Notes: generated by a model not told the origin, from the sequence alone. Positions 1-11,616 are shown, counted from the first letter of the stretch. The stretch: 64,000 bases of DNA from Lichina pygmaea (GCA_963422465.1 OY730173.1:3596001-3660000); one strand, 5' to 3'. Program-made: numbers and translations.

Positions 1-346
1 CTTCGACTGAGGAGGGCAGGGACTCAATAGATGAATAGCAAGGGGGGTAACTCTCTTGCTATTGTCGCTCGTAATGTGTGTTCAGCCTGGAGAGCTATTC
101 TCTCTGGCTATCTGGGTTCTTATATACAGGAGCCTGAGGGGGGGGGGTCCTCCCAAGGGGTATCAGCTTTCTGCGTGGATAAGCTGGACGAGCTGGTTAC
201 ACGTCATCCACCTCGTCCACCGTGGACGAGCTGGACAAGCTGGTTACACATCGTCCACCTTGTCCACCGGGTCGGGTGAACATTGTTCCGTGTACCTCTG
301 TACACTCGCTTCAGTCGGCTCAGCCGTTCCGGCCTGGGCCTTAACA
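1..346 (-). repeat. Gy1 LTR, cut by the window start
   Basis: Reverse complement of the 391-bp LTRs at 9612-10002 and 15535-15925, including the G-run near 136-150, the TATATA stretch and the terminal CCTTAACA. The outer ~45 bp lie left of the window. It abuts Gy2 sequence at 347, whose first five bases (AGGCT) would be the target-site duplication. Whether it is a solo LTR or the edge of a full Gy1 element cannot be told here. Confidence 0.9.
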
Positions 347-668
347 AGGCTCAGCTATCCCTCGAACAATAGGACAACTACGATCAGACATTGGAAGCAG
401 CCCACCAACTGGCAACATCAGGAGGCAAGGACCTACCAGAACAGACAGGTCAGGACAAGGGACAGGAGCCCTTAACCACCTCTGATGGAGACCAAGACAA
501 ACCTGTGTCTATCAAAGAAGAAATACCACAAGGAAGCTATGCTTACAGCATGGACCCACGAAATCTACAGCACGGCGAACTACAGTGGAGGATTTGCACA
601 AAGCACTACTGCACCTACCATGAACAACTACGAAGGTACGGAGGACATTCACCCTACCACACCACCTA
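347..668 (+). pseudogene. Gy2 gag C-terminal fragment
   Basis: Closely matches 41491-41810 of Gy2a, the stretch downstream of the gag zinc knuckle. It encodes one W-x2-C-x4-C-x2-H motif (W-R-I-C-T-K-H-Y-C-T-Y-H). It is broken by a TAG at the position of the TGG in Gy2a (near 371) and ends abruptly at 668, where the R unit of a LINE chimera begins. Non-functional remnant. Confidence 0.85.
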
Positions 669-970
669 TATAATGGCAGTGACGGCAGTAGGGTCTGGGC
701 CTACTACGAGACTGTCTATATGGCCCGAGAGGACGGAAGCGCATGCCGGTCCGTACAGAGTGCAGGCTCAGGCTGCAAATAACAGGCTCAAGGAGCAAAC
801 TGCAGTTGGAGCGTGGGCTTCGGGCTGGCAACCCAGCGCTCCGAAGCAGGACCTACGGGTGAGCGTACACGGCGGAGCGCAAAAGACCTCAGGACTGCGG
901 GGAAGCGTGGCAGAGACCCTGCACAGGATGTCGACTCTGCGCTATGCCTCGGCATAGCTCAACTGTGGCC
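669..970 (+). repeat. R unit, 5'-truncated, fused to a LINE
   Basis: Matches the last ~300 bp of the R unit at 28827-29952 and ends at the same R terminus (CAACTGTGGCC). The next base belongs to LINE ORF2. Open frames cross it, but the most conserved one is not preserved in the copy at 29953-30832, so I treat the unit as non-coding. It lacks the 5' ribozyme-like part seen in the full-length copies. Confidence 0.8.
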
Positions 971-3937
971 CTGACTGGTCAAAGAAAAGAAGACTATATT
1001 CTGACACTGCACACAAGTTCCAAACTCTAATGAAAAACTCAAATCTGGAGTTAGCTATTGCACCTTTTACACCCACAAGAGCTAGATCTCTTTCCCACAA
1101 ACCCTGTTCACCTATTGATCTTTCCTTTATATCTTCTTCTCTTTCTAACTCTCTAATCTTTTCTAAAATTGCTTTGCAGTTCTTTCATGGGTCTGACCAC
1201 AGACCTGTGCTAACTAGCCTGGACCTGGACTCACCAAGAAAAACCTGGAAGCCAGAAAGGAACTGGAAAACACTGGACACAAACCTGGCAAAACAAGAGT
1301 GTAATAATTTGCAGCTGCCCTTCCACTTTCAAGATAAACATGAAGTGGACGAGTACTTGGAATATCTTAACCACTTTCTCCAAGAAATAGCAGACAGATG
1401 CACAGAACTCCAGAAGCAATCTAGCCACTCAGTCCCCTGGTGGAACCAAGAGATCCAAACTAAAGTTAAGCAGGAAAGAAGAATAAGAAGACAAGTGCTC
1501 AGAGGACAGGCAAGCCAAGAAGAGCTAGAAGAAGCAACTAAGCTCAAGAAGAAAGCTGTCAGAGAAGGCAAACAGAACACCTTCAGAAAACAAGTTCATG
1601 AGCTAGCCAGTTCCTCAAAATTCTGGAAGCTTGCAAAGTGGGGAAAATCAAAAGCTAACAAGACCCCTGATCTTTCTCTGGTCCCTGATCTGGAGACTCA
1701 AGAAGGACTAGCCAAAAGCTTTGAGGAGAAGACAAAATCTTTCTCAGCTCAATTCTTTCCAGAAGCACGTGTTCCAGAACCAAGTACAGAAAGTCACCAG
1801 AGTACCCCAGAGATCCAGCTTTCTCAGGAGGTTACCACTGAAGAAGTGGAGCAAATTCTGAACAAGAAGAAACCTTTTACAGCAGGAGGAAAAGACAAGC
1901 TGCCAAATAGATTTCTGAAAGCTCTGGGTCCCAAGTTCTGCCAAGCTATAGCTGTTCTCACATCAACATGCTGGAGACTGGAATACTTTCCAGAGAAATT
2001 CAAGAATGCAAAAACAGTCTGTCTAAGAAAACCTGGCAAGGGAATCTATAACCAAGCTAAAGCCTGGTGCCCTATAGCTCTGCTAAACACAACTGGCAAG
2101 CTGATGGAAGCTATTACAGCAGCCAGACTAAGCAAGGTAGTAGAAGAGGCTAAACTCTTGCCAGAAATCCAGATGGGGTTCAGGAAAGGCAGATCAACTG
2201 AATCAGCACTTTTCCTTCTAACTTCCCAAGTGGAAAAAGTCTGGAAAGAAGGCATGGTTGCATCTCTACTTTCTCTGGACATCTCAGGAGCATATGACAG
2301 AGTTCTTCCAGAGATTCTTCAAAAGATTCTGGAGAGAAAAGGAATCCCTCTCTGGCTAACTTCTTGGATCTTCTCTTTCTGTACCAGACGTACCACCACC
2401 CTAGTTTTTGATGACTCTGAGTCCTCTTCTATTCCTATTCACTGTGGAGTTCCCCAAGGTTCCCCTTTGTCTTCTATTCTTTTTCTATTCTATATTTCTG
2501 AACTTCATGAGACTGTACATTCTCCTACTACTGGTGTTTCTGCTCTGGGATTTGCAGATGATACAAATCTGCTTGCATTTGGACACTCTCTTAAAAGCAA
2601 CCTTCTGAAGTTGAAGAATACACATCTTAAATGTCTATCTTGGGCTGCAAGACATGGAATGGTCTTCTCTCCTGAGAAATATGAAATACTTCATTTTTCC
2701 AGAAGAAGATCAGACAATCTGCAGCTCAAGCTTAGACTTGGGAATGTGATTCTAAAACCAAAAGAAGAAGTGCGAGTATTGGGAGTGTACCTGGATGCCA
2801 AACTCCACTGGCACAAACACCAGAGAATTATTCTTCAAAAAGCACAAAAAGCACTATCTTCTCTTTCTAGAACCTCTTACTCCACCTGGGGCTTTCCAGT
2901 TCTCACAGCACGCCTTGTGTACACTGCAATACTCAGATCTGTACTGAGCTATGCAGTGGGAATTTGGTTCAACCCACTCAGAAAATCCTCTAATATTTCC
3001 TCTCTTATCATATTCCAAAACAAATGTCTGAGACTTATTGGGGGTGCTTTCAAAGCCACTCCTTCTTTTCTATTAGAGAGTGAGCTTTTTCTTTTACCTC
3101 TAGATCTCTATTTTAAATTTCGCACAGCTTGTTTTCTATCTTCTATCCAAACCTCCTCTCTGAAAGACTTTCTTGACAGTACCTTTTCTACTATTTCTTC
3201 CTATGCTTCTTCACTGAGGAAACCTTTAAAGAAATCCTCAACTATCTCTCCTAATTGGAAGTTCACTTGGTTAAGTCAAATAACTACTAACCAGGCTAGT
3301 TCAAAGAAAGAACTACAAATACTCTTTACTAAAGAGTGGGAAAACCAATAGGAGGAGAAGAAAAGAAAAGGCTATGCTGGATGGCAGGTGTTTTGCCAAA
3401 AACCTCACTACAACAACCTAAAGCTCTACAAAGAGCTACAGAAAGCTGAGGCAAGTCTACTACTGCAAACCAGAACTGGGAGAATTGGTCTAGCAAGTTT
3501 TCTTTTCAGAGCTGGAGTCCCTGACTTTCCTACCCCCCTATGCATGTGTGGTCAAGCAGAAGAGACAGTAAAGCATATCACCTCTTCATGCTCTCTCTAC
3601 TCAAGTCAAAGACAACATGCTCTCTTTAACCCCCAAGATTTCACTACTATTATTTCAAACCCAGAGCTTCTACAGAAGTTTCTGTACTGGTTTATGTCTT
3701 TGAAAAGACTAAACCAATTTAATCTGGCTTTCAAACTTCACTATTCACACTCCAACATCTAGAAGCTTTTCCTACCAGACACTACAAGATTTCCTTTTGC
3801 TACACTTTCTAGTCACCTCCCTGTCTTCAGTTTTTATTCCTTTAAAGGTTTTCTGAAGAAGTTCACTATTAGCTGGAAGATCTGCATGGCTGTAAAGCTA
3901 CAAACAGTGTAAGAATCAAATCAAATCAAAATCAAAA
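971..3937 (+). mobile_element. LINE Li1, 5'-truncated copy (R-LINE chimera)
   Basis: LINE body starting inside the endonuclease domain of ORF2 and ending with the family's 3' sequence and tail of AATCAAA-type repeats at about 3913-3937. The left flank is Gy2 in + orientation and the right flank is Gy2 gag in - orientation. No target-site duplication is visible, so the locus was probably rearranged after, or during, insertion. Confidence 0.85.
973..3762 (+). pseudogene. LINE ORF2 (endonuclease C-term, reverse transcriptase, CCHC)
   Basis: One reading frame, missing the ORF2 N-terminus. In order: the end of the APE-type endonuclease (F-x-G-S-D-H-R-P near 1189), the thumb-and-fingers region, the RT core with G-F-A-D-D near 2550, and a C-terminal C-x-C-x8-H-x4-C knuckle near 3543. 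There is no RNase H domain. A single in-frame TAG at 3349-3351 replaces the TGG (W-E-E-K-K) of the copies near 27950 and 31960. Otherwise the frame is open, so this is a recently active family although this copy is truncated and dead. Confidence 0.9.
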
Positions 3938-4138
3938 AGTGGTTGCGAAGAGGGGCCACTTCTCCTTAGGCAGCTTTGTCTCTGGTTGGAATTGAAAGTA
4001 GACTTGGAGTTGCATGAGCCAGTCGTCAACCTTGTTTCTTTCGCTGTAGAACAGGTCTGGCTTGGTGACGCTAATCTTTCCATCTGGGAAGTTGGGGTTG
4101 GTTGCTCCTGAGGTACTCATCCTTGAGGGTCTTCAAAG
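3938..4138 (-). pseudogene. gag: Gy2 gag N-terminal fragment
   Basis: The minus strand carries the start of Gy2 gag (ATG at 4118-4120, beginning M-S-T-S-G-A-T), ending after ~62 codons where the LINE tail abuts. It keeps TGG at the codon that is TAG in Gy2a (40761-40763), direct evidence that the stop there is a mutation. Adjacent to a Gy2 LTR at 4139. Confidence 0.85.
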
Positions 4139-4823
4139 TGTTGCAGTCTGTACTGTACTGTCCTATCCAAGTATAGGATTAGGGCGAGAGGTGGAAGGCA
4201 GGTTGGTTCTCGCAGGAGAGGAGTGTCAAGGAGTGCGAAGGGGTTTGGTGGAATGTGGTGGTGGTGACACCTGATCAACAGCTTTGTACAAAAGGATTGT
4301 ATTGAAGTAGATCTAGTTGTCTGGATCACAACATGAGTTGAAGACAATTGTTCTATAAGAGAACTATCACTGGACTATATAGTGCTGGCCTGTCAAGACA
4401 ATCAAGATTGTCTTGACAGTCTTGATGTCAAGACAGGTGAGATTGTCTCGACAGTCCCACCATGTTATGCACTCTGCGTCAAGACAGGTGAGATTGTCTC
4501 AATACTTCATGCATCCTGCGTTGAGACTGGTGAGATTGTCTTGATGCTTCATGCATCCTGCGTCAAGACTGGTGAGATTGTCTCGATGCTTCATGCATCC
4601 TGCGTTGAGACTGGTGAGATTGTCTTGATGCTTCATGCATCCTGCGTCAAGACTGGTGAGATTGTCTCAATGCTTCATGCATGCTGCGTCAAGACTCCCG
4701 TGTGTGTCTTGACAGTCACGTGACCCCTTGTTGGTTGGTCACTTGACTTCCATGGTGTCCTCTTGCCTGGCCTGCAGCCTGATTGCCTATAAATGAGTGG
4801 CTCCCATCCCCTGAGTCATAACA
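4139..4823 (-). repeat. Gy2 LTR with ~42-bp tandem repeats
   Basis: A 685-bp LTR (TGTT...AACA ends), reverse orientation. About 4475-4690 holds five to six imperfect 42-bp units with the core TTCATGCATCCTGCG and GGTGAGATTGTCT, more units than in Gy2a, which explains the extra length. The TATA motif CTATATAG lies at ~4376. It joins Gy3a pol at 4824 with no trace of the other Gy2 end, so the element or its host was truncated. An open frame crossing the repeats is an artefact of the period being divisible by three. Confidence 0.85.
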
Positions 4824-6836
4824 AGGAAGCCATTGGACCCAGTCATCTTGGAGATAGTTGACATAGAATCTCAGGTAGTGTTCAAGCTCCTGATTCTCTT
4901 GTTCTGTCTGACTATCTGTCTCTGGGTGGTGTCCTGAGGATAGTTGTAGCATGACGTTGAGATGGGCACAGAGTGCTTTCCAGAATAAGCTGACAAACTG
5001 ACCTTCTCTGTCTGAGACAATACTCCTGGGCAAGCTATGGGTACAGACAACAAACTGGATGAACATCTAGACAAGATGTGAGGTTGTTATCTCAGCAAAT
5101 AGCACAAAGTGGTGTTCTTTGGTGAGACAGTCAGTGATGACCCAGATGTGCTTGGCACCAGGGAAGCAGACATCTCTTGACTTGGGCAAGTCAGTAATGA
5201 AATCTATAGCCAGATCCTGCCAACATTGCTGAGGCACAGCAAGAGACAGCAGCTCTCCTTGACGATCACAGGCAGGCTTTGCTTGAGAGTAGACATGACA
5301 ATTCCTGATGTACTGCTGTCTGATGTTCACTATCTTTGGCCAATAGTACCAACAAGACAGGAGATTGTGGGTCTTGGCAATCCCAGTGTGGCCAGCCATT
5401 GCTTGGTCATGGGCTTCTTGGAACAGGTGTAGGCGTAGCTCATTGTTCTCTGGGATCCAGAGTCAGTTCTTGTAGAAGAGACAGTCATTTTCCAAGCTGC
5501 AGTCTGAGAGAGACACTTCTTGACTGTGTCTGACACTATCCCTTAGCATCTGTGACACTGTTGCCACTGGATCACCTTCAGCAAGGTTGTTATAGGTAGC
5601 TTGGATGATGTCTGAAAAAGGTGCAGCACCAGGTTCAGTGTCAACTGGTGCAGCTTCTGAACATCTCAGGATCTGGATGGGCTTGACTTGAACCTCTGAA
5701 TGTGCAAGATTCTTGGGCTTGAGGATGACTTGCTCTATGAAGTCTTGACAGGGATCACTGTCTGACAGGAGGTCTTGGGAACATCAAGTGAGAGTGTTGG
5801 CCTTGCACTGACTGCCTGGACAGTAGCTGATCTTGAAATCGAAGTGTGACAAGAACTTGCTCCAACAGGCTTGACAGCAGGAAAGGCACTTTGATGACAT
5901 GAAGTACTCCAAGTTCTTGTGATCAGAGATCACCTTGACAGGTTCTGGAGATTCTTCAAGCTCTGCTCGCCATTCTTCAAAGACACAGACAATTGCCAGC
6001 AACTCTTTGTCGTAGATCTTGTAGTTGCATTCTGCCAGCAGGTGGCAGTGTGACAAGAAGGCAACAGAGCGTAGAACTCCTTCATGATCTGGCTGTGACA
6101 GGATGGCACCAGAGATGTAGTCAGAAGTGTCAGTCTCAACAACACACTCCTTCTCCAGATCAAAGTGCTGCAGGATGGGTGCAGTGCTGAACACTTTCTT
6201 GATACTTTCAAACAATCACTGCTCTGGGGTTTCCCACTTGAAGGCAACATTCTTCTTGGTCAGAGCTGTGAGTGGGGATGCAAGCTTAGCAAAGTCTTTG
6301 ATGAACCGGTGGTAGAAGTTTGTAAAGGCAATAAAGCTCTGCACTTCCTTGAGACTGGCAGAAGGATTCTACTCCTTGATGGCGTCAGTCTTGGCTGGGT
6401 CCATGCTCACAGATCTGGGTCAGCCATCTTCAGTGGCAGACTGAATGATAAGGCCAAGGTACTTGACTTGATACACTTCAAAGTCACACTTGGAGATGTC
6501 AACTTGCAGACTTGCATCTTGTAGTCGACTGAGAACAAGCTTGACATACTTCTGGTGTTTCTTGAGTGTCTGACTGTAGACAAGGATGTCATCCACATAG
6601 GCAGTGCCAAAGATGTCAAGGATGTCAGGTCCCAAAACATCATTGATGTAGTTCTGGGATTTGCTTGGAGTATTGGCAAGACTAAAGAGCATGATAAGGT
6701 ATTTGTAGAGGCCTGAGCGTGTGCGGAATGCAGTCTCCCCTTCTTCACCTTCCTTCATGCGGATACAGTTGAAGGCACCAACAATGTCAAGCTTGGTGTG
6801 CCACACAGCTTTGCAAAGCTGGTCCAACATCTCCCG
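4824..6836 (-). pseudogene. pol: Gy3a pol, 3' half (RT, RNase H, integrase)
   Basis: Minus-strand remains of Gy3 pol split from its 5' half (18927 onward) by the insertion of Gy3b. Recognisable from right to left: RT with Y-V-D-D (~6590), the D-T-S-D RNase H region (~6110), the integrase zinc region (~5290-5390) and the integrase core (~4870-5200). Stops and small shifts break the frame, including the TGA after the A-N-T-L-T motif (~5784) that Gy3b has at the same codon. The end of integrase, the chromodomain and the 3' LTR are missing beyond 4824, where a Gy2 LTR abuts. Confidence 0.85.
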
Positions 6837-7103
6837 TGTCACGGTTCTGGCCCAGTTGCATATCTGGCACAAGTCACACACCTTACTGGAAAGTTCCATC
6901 TGCACTGTTGCCTGCTTGCTCCGCTGTATCCCCTGCCTATAAGAACTTCTCCTGCTCCCCCAGCTTCTTCTCTTCTTCTTTTCTCTTTTCCTTCCTTGTC
7001 TTTCATCTTGTACATCAATCCAAGTCTCAAGTCTCAAGCCAAGTCAGGTCAAGGTTACTGAATCAGTTAGGCTTGAGTTCTGCTCTGCTATTGCCTTGTC
7101 ACA
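6837..7103 (+). repeat. Gy3b 5' LTR
   Basis: 267 bp, TGTCACGG...CTTGTCACA. It contains the CCTATAAGAAC promoter-like motif (~6935) and a C/T-rich stretch before the presumed start of R/U5. The next bases (CTACAAAAGACC) are not a TGG-type primer binding site that I recognise. Confidence 0.9.
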
Positions 7104-7161
7104 CTACAAAAGACCTACCCAACCATAACACACTTCACCAAGCCACATTCATGTTCTTGTC

Positions 7162-8417
7162 ATGTCTCAACAACCAGACCAAGCCATGTCAGTTGCTGGA
7201 AATGACAAGTTCCTCCACAACATGTTTGCAGAGTTCATGCGAATTCAAGCTACCAACACCACTCCCAAGTCCAAGTCCGAACACACTGCTAACCCAGAGA
7301 TCTTCAGTGGCGATAGCAGAAACACGGAAATCACGCATGAGAAGCTTGAGAGCTTCATCACATCACTGTCACTCAAGATGACACTCAACACTGACTGGTA
7401 CCCCACAGAAACATCACAAATTGCGTACATCTTTTCACGCACAACTGGCACTGCACAGTCCTACATCTCAGCTAAGATCATGGCTGGCCAGTACATTGAC
7501 TGGCATGACATCATCCAAGATCTCCAGAACACCTTCTCCGACCCAGACCCAGAGTTCCTAGCTCAGAGAAAGCTCATCACCTTGCGTCAGGCCAACTGTT
7601 CCTTTGCCGAGTTCTTCACAGAGTTCAGGGCAGTATGGTGTAGTGGGAAGCTGGTGAGAGTTTCCCACTACGTGGCACCCATGACCCAGAACTAGTGGTG
7701 TCAGGCCTGGAGAACCTGACTAAACTAGTCGTCAGTTTGAATCTGACCCACCCTACATTCTGCCACAAAAACCCCCAAGATTCATAGAACTTGTCTAAGA
7801 TGTACTCCTCGCAAGATGTATGAAAACCTTCAAGAAATAGCTCACCCAATATCTGTCAAGATCCACAAAACCCTCATTACTGTGGTTTTCCTATTTCCCT
7901 ACAGGGTTTGGGGTTTTCCCACAGTACGTACACTACAAACCATGGGGTGTACAGTAAATGCATGAGGTCCCCGAGTCAAGTCTACCAGAGACAAAAATTC
8001 TTCAAGAAGTTCTGCATGGCTTAACAGCTGAATCAGTGTAAGAATCAAATCAAATCAAAATCAAAAATCTTCACAGAGTTCAATCAGTATGCTCCACACA
8101 CAGGCTTCAACAACAAGGCCTTGAAGTGCCATCTTCGATGCACTGTCTCTGAAGAGCTTGCCAAGCAGCTTGTCAGCATCAACCTCAAGGACATCAGCTA
8201 TCAGAATCTTGTTGAGGAATGCCAGCTGCAGGACAACCAGTTGTGTGCCACTTCTGCCAACTCTCACTGTCCACGTCAAGCACCTCCCACCCAAGTCTCA
8301 GTTCCACAGTCAGGAGCTTCAGTTCTGCGTCCAGGGTTCATCAAGCCAGTCTTCACGCCACAGCCACCAAGTCCTACCATGGATCTCAGCCACTCTAAGC
8401 TGACACCAGAAGAGTGA
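7162..8417 (+). pseudogene. gag: Gy3b gag, split by a SINE
   Basis: ATG at 7162. The frame runs to 7627, is interrupted by the SINE plus its TSD (7628-8082) and resumes in the original frame at 8083. It contains the aromatic-rich capsid region (W-Y-P-T-E near 7397, W-H-D-I-I near 7503, F-A-E-F-F near 7603). A TGA at 8415-8417 interrupts it. A zinc knuckle follows at ~8445 in which the second Cys reads Ser (C-F-Y-S); Gy3a keeps C-F-Y-C at the same place (~20060). Confidence 0.85.
7628..8067 (+). mobile_element. tRNA-derived SINE (Si1), copy 1
   Basis: A 440-bp insertion in Gy3b gag, flanked by a perfect 15-bp duplication TCTTCACAGAGTTCA (7613-7627 and 8068-8082). The head resembles a pol III promoter: an A-box-like segment (TGGTGTAGTGGG, ~7637) and a B-box-like GTTTGAATC (~7735). 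The last ~60 bp (GTTCTGCATGGCT...GTGTAAGAATC) and the AATCAAA-type tail match the LINE 3' end, so it is presumably mobilised by Li1-type reverse transcriptase. Confidence 0.88.
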
Positions 8418-9611
8418 GAACATCACTAAAGCAAAGGCCTCTGCTTCTACTCTGGGAACCAAGGTCACATCTCAACCTTCTGTCCAGTGAAAAGCATGTC
8501 TGTTGTTGCCACCACCACAACCACCACCAAGTCTGCCACTGTTGAGACTACTCCAGAGTCGGAAAACAAGTAGTCCTTGGTCATCATCATGCCCAAGGAC
8601 ATGAAAAGGATCTCTATGTTGGCTATCTGTCTCCAGACCAGTAATTGGACAGCAAGTGCTTGTTTCTTCCTTGTATCCTAGATGGGAAATTCAAGTGCAA
8701 TGCTGTTATTGACTCTGGCTGTTCAGTATTTGGCTGCATTGGTGCTTCCTTTGCGTAATCTCTTCACCAAGAACCTCTCCCCTACCCACGCACATTGTGA
8801 TTGTTTGATGGCAAGACATCACAAACTACACATCTCGCCAAGACAATCATGACCACAGCACATGGCATGCACCAGGAGGAAGTCTCTCTCTTTGTGTCTC
8901 CTGGTCTTCACTATGATGTGATTCTGGGGATGCTATGGCTCCAGAAGCACAGGCCACACATTGATTGGACAAACACCTCAATCATGTTCAAGTCAGATCA
9001 CTGCTGATCAGCATGCCTCAAGTCAAACAATAGCTATCTAATCTCTTTGGATCTTGAAGCCAAGACGTCTGCTGGAAAGTCTCAGGATCCCAAGCCCCTT
9101 TCTGCCATGCCAATCCCCATCAATGCTGCCACATTTTCTCTCCTTGCTGCCAAGCCAGATCACCAGGTGTTCAGTGTTTCTCTGAGAGATATTGAGCAGG
9201 TGTTGAAGCCAAAGAAGCATGTGGATCCTGCCACACTTCTCCCTGCTCAGTACCACAAGTTCCTGGACGTCTTCAGCAAGGATGACGCTGACAAGCTTCC
9301 TTCTCTACGCCCAGGAGTTGACTACAAGATCAAGATGGAACCAGGAACCCAGGCACTCTCTGGACCTCTGTACAGCATGAGCAGAGAAGAACTCGAAGTT
9401 CTCAAGAAGTACCTGACAGAGAACCTGAACAAGAGCTTCATTCAAGTATCTTCATCACCTGCTGCTGCACCAGTCCTCTTTGTCAAGAAGCCAGAAGGTG
9501 GATTGTGTTTCTGTGTAGACTACAGAGCACTCAACACTATCACCATCAAGAACTGTTACCCCCTGCCACTGATCCGGGAGATGTTGGACCAGCTTTGCAA
9601 AGCTGTGTGGT
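8418..9611 (+). pseudogene. pol: Gy3b protease and RT N-terminus
   Basis: Protease active-site motif I-D-S-G-C-S (~8708), then the G-M-L-W-L-Q-K-H region (~8925) typical of the retropepsin C-terminus, then from 9047 the RT fingers ending ...C-K-A-V-W at 9611, where Gy1a is inserted. Several stops lie between 8418 and 9040, including a TAA at ~8757 that Gy3a shares. The linker around 8500-8640 contains Thr- and Lys-rich sequence after the zinc knuckle. Confidence 0.8.
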
Positions 9612-10002
9612 TGTTAAGGCCCAGGCCGGAACGGCTGAGCCGACCGAAGCGAGTGTACAGAGGTACACAGAACAATGTTCACCCGACCCGGTGGACAAGG
9701 TGGATGATGTGTAACCAGCTCGTCCAGCTTGTCCACGGTGGACAAGGTGGACGACGTGTAACCAGCTTGTCCAGCTTGTCCACGCAGAAAGCTAATACCC
9801 CTTGGGAGAACCCCCCCCCCTCAGGCTCCTGTATATAAGAACCCAGATAGCCGGAGAGAATAGCTCTCCAGGCTGAACACACATTACGAGCGACAATAGC
9901 AAGAGAGTTACCCTACTTGCTATTCATCTATTGAGTCCCTGCCCTCCTCGGTCGAAGACAGGACCACCCACATTCTGTGTGAACGTGGACTGGCCGTTAA
10001 CA
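9612..10002 (+). repeat. Gy1a 5' LTR
   Basis: 391 bp, TGTTAAGG...GTTAACA. Imperfect repeats of TGGACAAGGTGGA and CCAGCTTGTCCA lie at ~9697-9785. A TATATAAG box sits at ~9833, downstream of a C-run that is one to two bases shorter or longer in other copies. Confidence 0.93.
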
Positions 10003-10040
10003 GTTTCAGCCTCTAACACATAGGACACCGGCTCAATACG

Positions 10041-11585
10041 ATGGCAGATCCACGCAGCCCTACCCCTTTGCAGGCAGGCCAAGCTTGGGCTGCGCCTCAG
10101 GCACAAGCCCAGGAACCACCTGTCCCTACCACCCTCACCTTACCTCCAAAGCCGTTGAAGGTAGGTACGCCGAAGAGGTACGATGGATCACAAGGGGGAT
10201 TGGAATTATTCTTCTCTCAGCTTGAGCTTTACTACAGATTCAACACCACACAATTCCCTACGGAACAGGAGAAGGTGCTGTTCGCAGCTTCCTACCTGGA
10301 CAGACCGGCATTTGCCTGGTTCAATGTCTACCTACAAGACTTCCTCGACAACAAGGAAGACCCCTCTAGCATGGAGACCACGACACGGCAGATCATTGGG
10401 AGATTCTCTACCTTCAAGACCCAGATGAAGAAGACCTTCGGGGTCATTGATGAAGAACAAGATGTGGAACAAAAGCTCCAAGCACTACGGCAGACAGGGT
10501 CAGCATCAGACTTTGCGGCGAAGTTCCAACAGTTGTCAGTGAGGACACAATGGGGAGACAGTGCCTTGATGGCACTATTCTACCAAGCTTTCAAGGAACA
10601 AGTCAAGGATGACATCGCACGAGGAGACTGACCCACCGACCTCAAGGATATGATTGACACAGCGGTACGCATCGACGACTGACAGTTCAAACAAGAACTC
10701 GAGAAGTGAGGCAAGCATGCAAGGCCATGGGGCAAAAAGACAGCGCCAGCACAAGACAAGTACAGCTTGACACCCATGGAGATTGATGCAACAACACCAC
10801 AGGCAACAAAGAAGAAAGAAACACAGAAGTGTTACAATTGCCAGAAGGTAGGACACCTCGCAGCCAACTGCCAAAGCAAGAAGAAGAAAGAAGGCAAGGG
10901 TAAGCAGTTGAATGCCACTGGCGCCTGGAAAGGCAAGGGCATTCAGGAGCCACTGAGGGCTCCCAGAGGCACGCTACCCATGAACCGGTCAGAAGCAACA
11001 CTCCTCAGACAGAAGGACAATCTCAGACAGCACATCAAAAAACTGGAGAACAATCTGCAGAGGTCACTGGAGGACCTGCACGCAACCCAAGACCAGATCG
11101 ATAAGGTTCATTGGGAGGATGACCTGATCTCTGAATTTGACACAACAGACTACGAGATTGACATAACCGGCATGCCACCAGTTCCCGAGACACCACTACT
11201 CCGACGACAGGATGCGACCTTGTCGGAGGACGGTGAAGCAAGAGTGACACGATGGGTGGACAACACCATCAGCATCTCACAGCCCCAAGACATCGCAGTG
11301 CAAGTGGACCTCCACCAGGCTACGACACCAGCCTGCGGACGTCCTTATTGGAAAGGATGCGAGGACCACCACTGCAAGAAACATCTCCTAGAGAAAAGGA
11401 GAAGGCACCACTTCCCTGGCCCAGAATACCACAAGAAAGCCTGGAGCATCAAGCACCAGCTAAGCCAACAAGGGAAAGAACACGATGATTGTGGAGAAGA
11501 CGCATGGGAGCTATGCTTCACTGAAAAATGCGAAAGACACGCAGCAGAACACCAGGCTCAGGGCCTTGGTTGTTCAAAAAACTAG
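10041..11585 (+). pseudogene. gag: Gy1a gag
   Basis: ATG at 10041, 39 bp after the LTR. The capsid-like region (retrotransposon gag) runs to ~10680 and a zinc knuckle C-Y-N-C-x4-H-x4-C lies at ~10831. Then come an acidic linker and two W-x2-C-x4-C-x2-H motifs (~11346 and ~11508). The frame is broken only by three TGA codons (10629, 10680, 10707), two of which recur in Gy1b. It ends at TAG 11583-11585, directly preceded by a slippery heptamer leading into pol. Confidence 0.88.
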
Positions 11586-11616
11586 CAGTGCTCTTCAAAT
11601 CCGGAGTCGGAAGAGT
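11576..11616 (+). other. -1 ribosomal frameshift signal at the Gy1a gag-pol junction
   Basis: The heptamer A-AAA-AAC (11576-11582) is in the gag frame immediately before the gag stop. Pol is open in the -1 frame across it, with an overlap of 11528-11585. A 7-nt spacer leads to a 7-bp stem GCTCTTC/GAAGAGT (11590-11596, 11610-11616) with a 13-nt loop. The same heptamer, spacer and stem (there with all Watson-Crick pairs) occur in Gy1b. Confidence 0.85.

Noticed and set aside
4382-4723. 113-aa ORF of repeated H-A-S-C-V-x-T-G-E-I-V units (similar at 40080 and 46022)
   Set aside because: Translation of the 42-bp LTR tandem repeat, whose period is a multiple of three; not a gene.
7628-7740. A genuine tRNA gene in the SINE head
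   Set aside because: A and B boxes are present but ~86 bp apart, there is no complete cloverleaf, and the segment continues into a LINE-type tail with target duplications.
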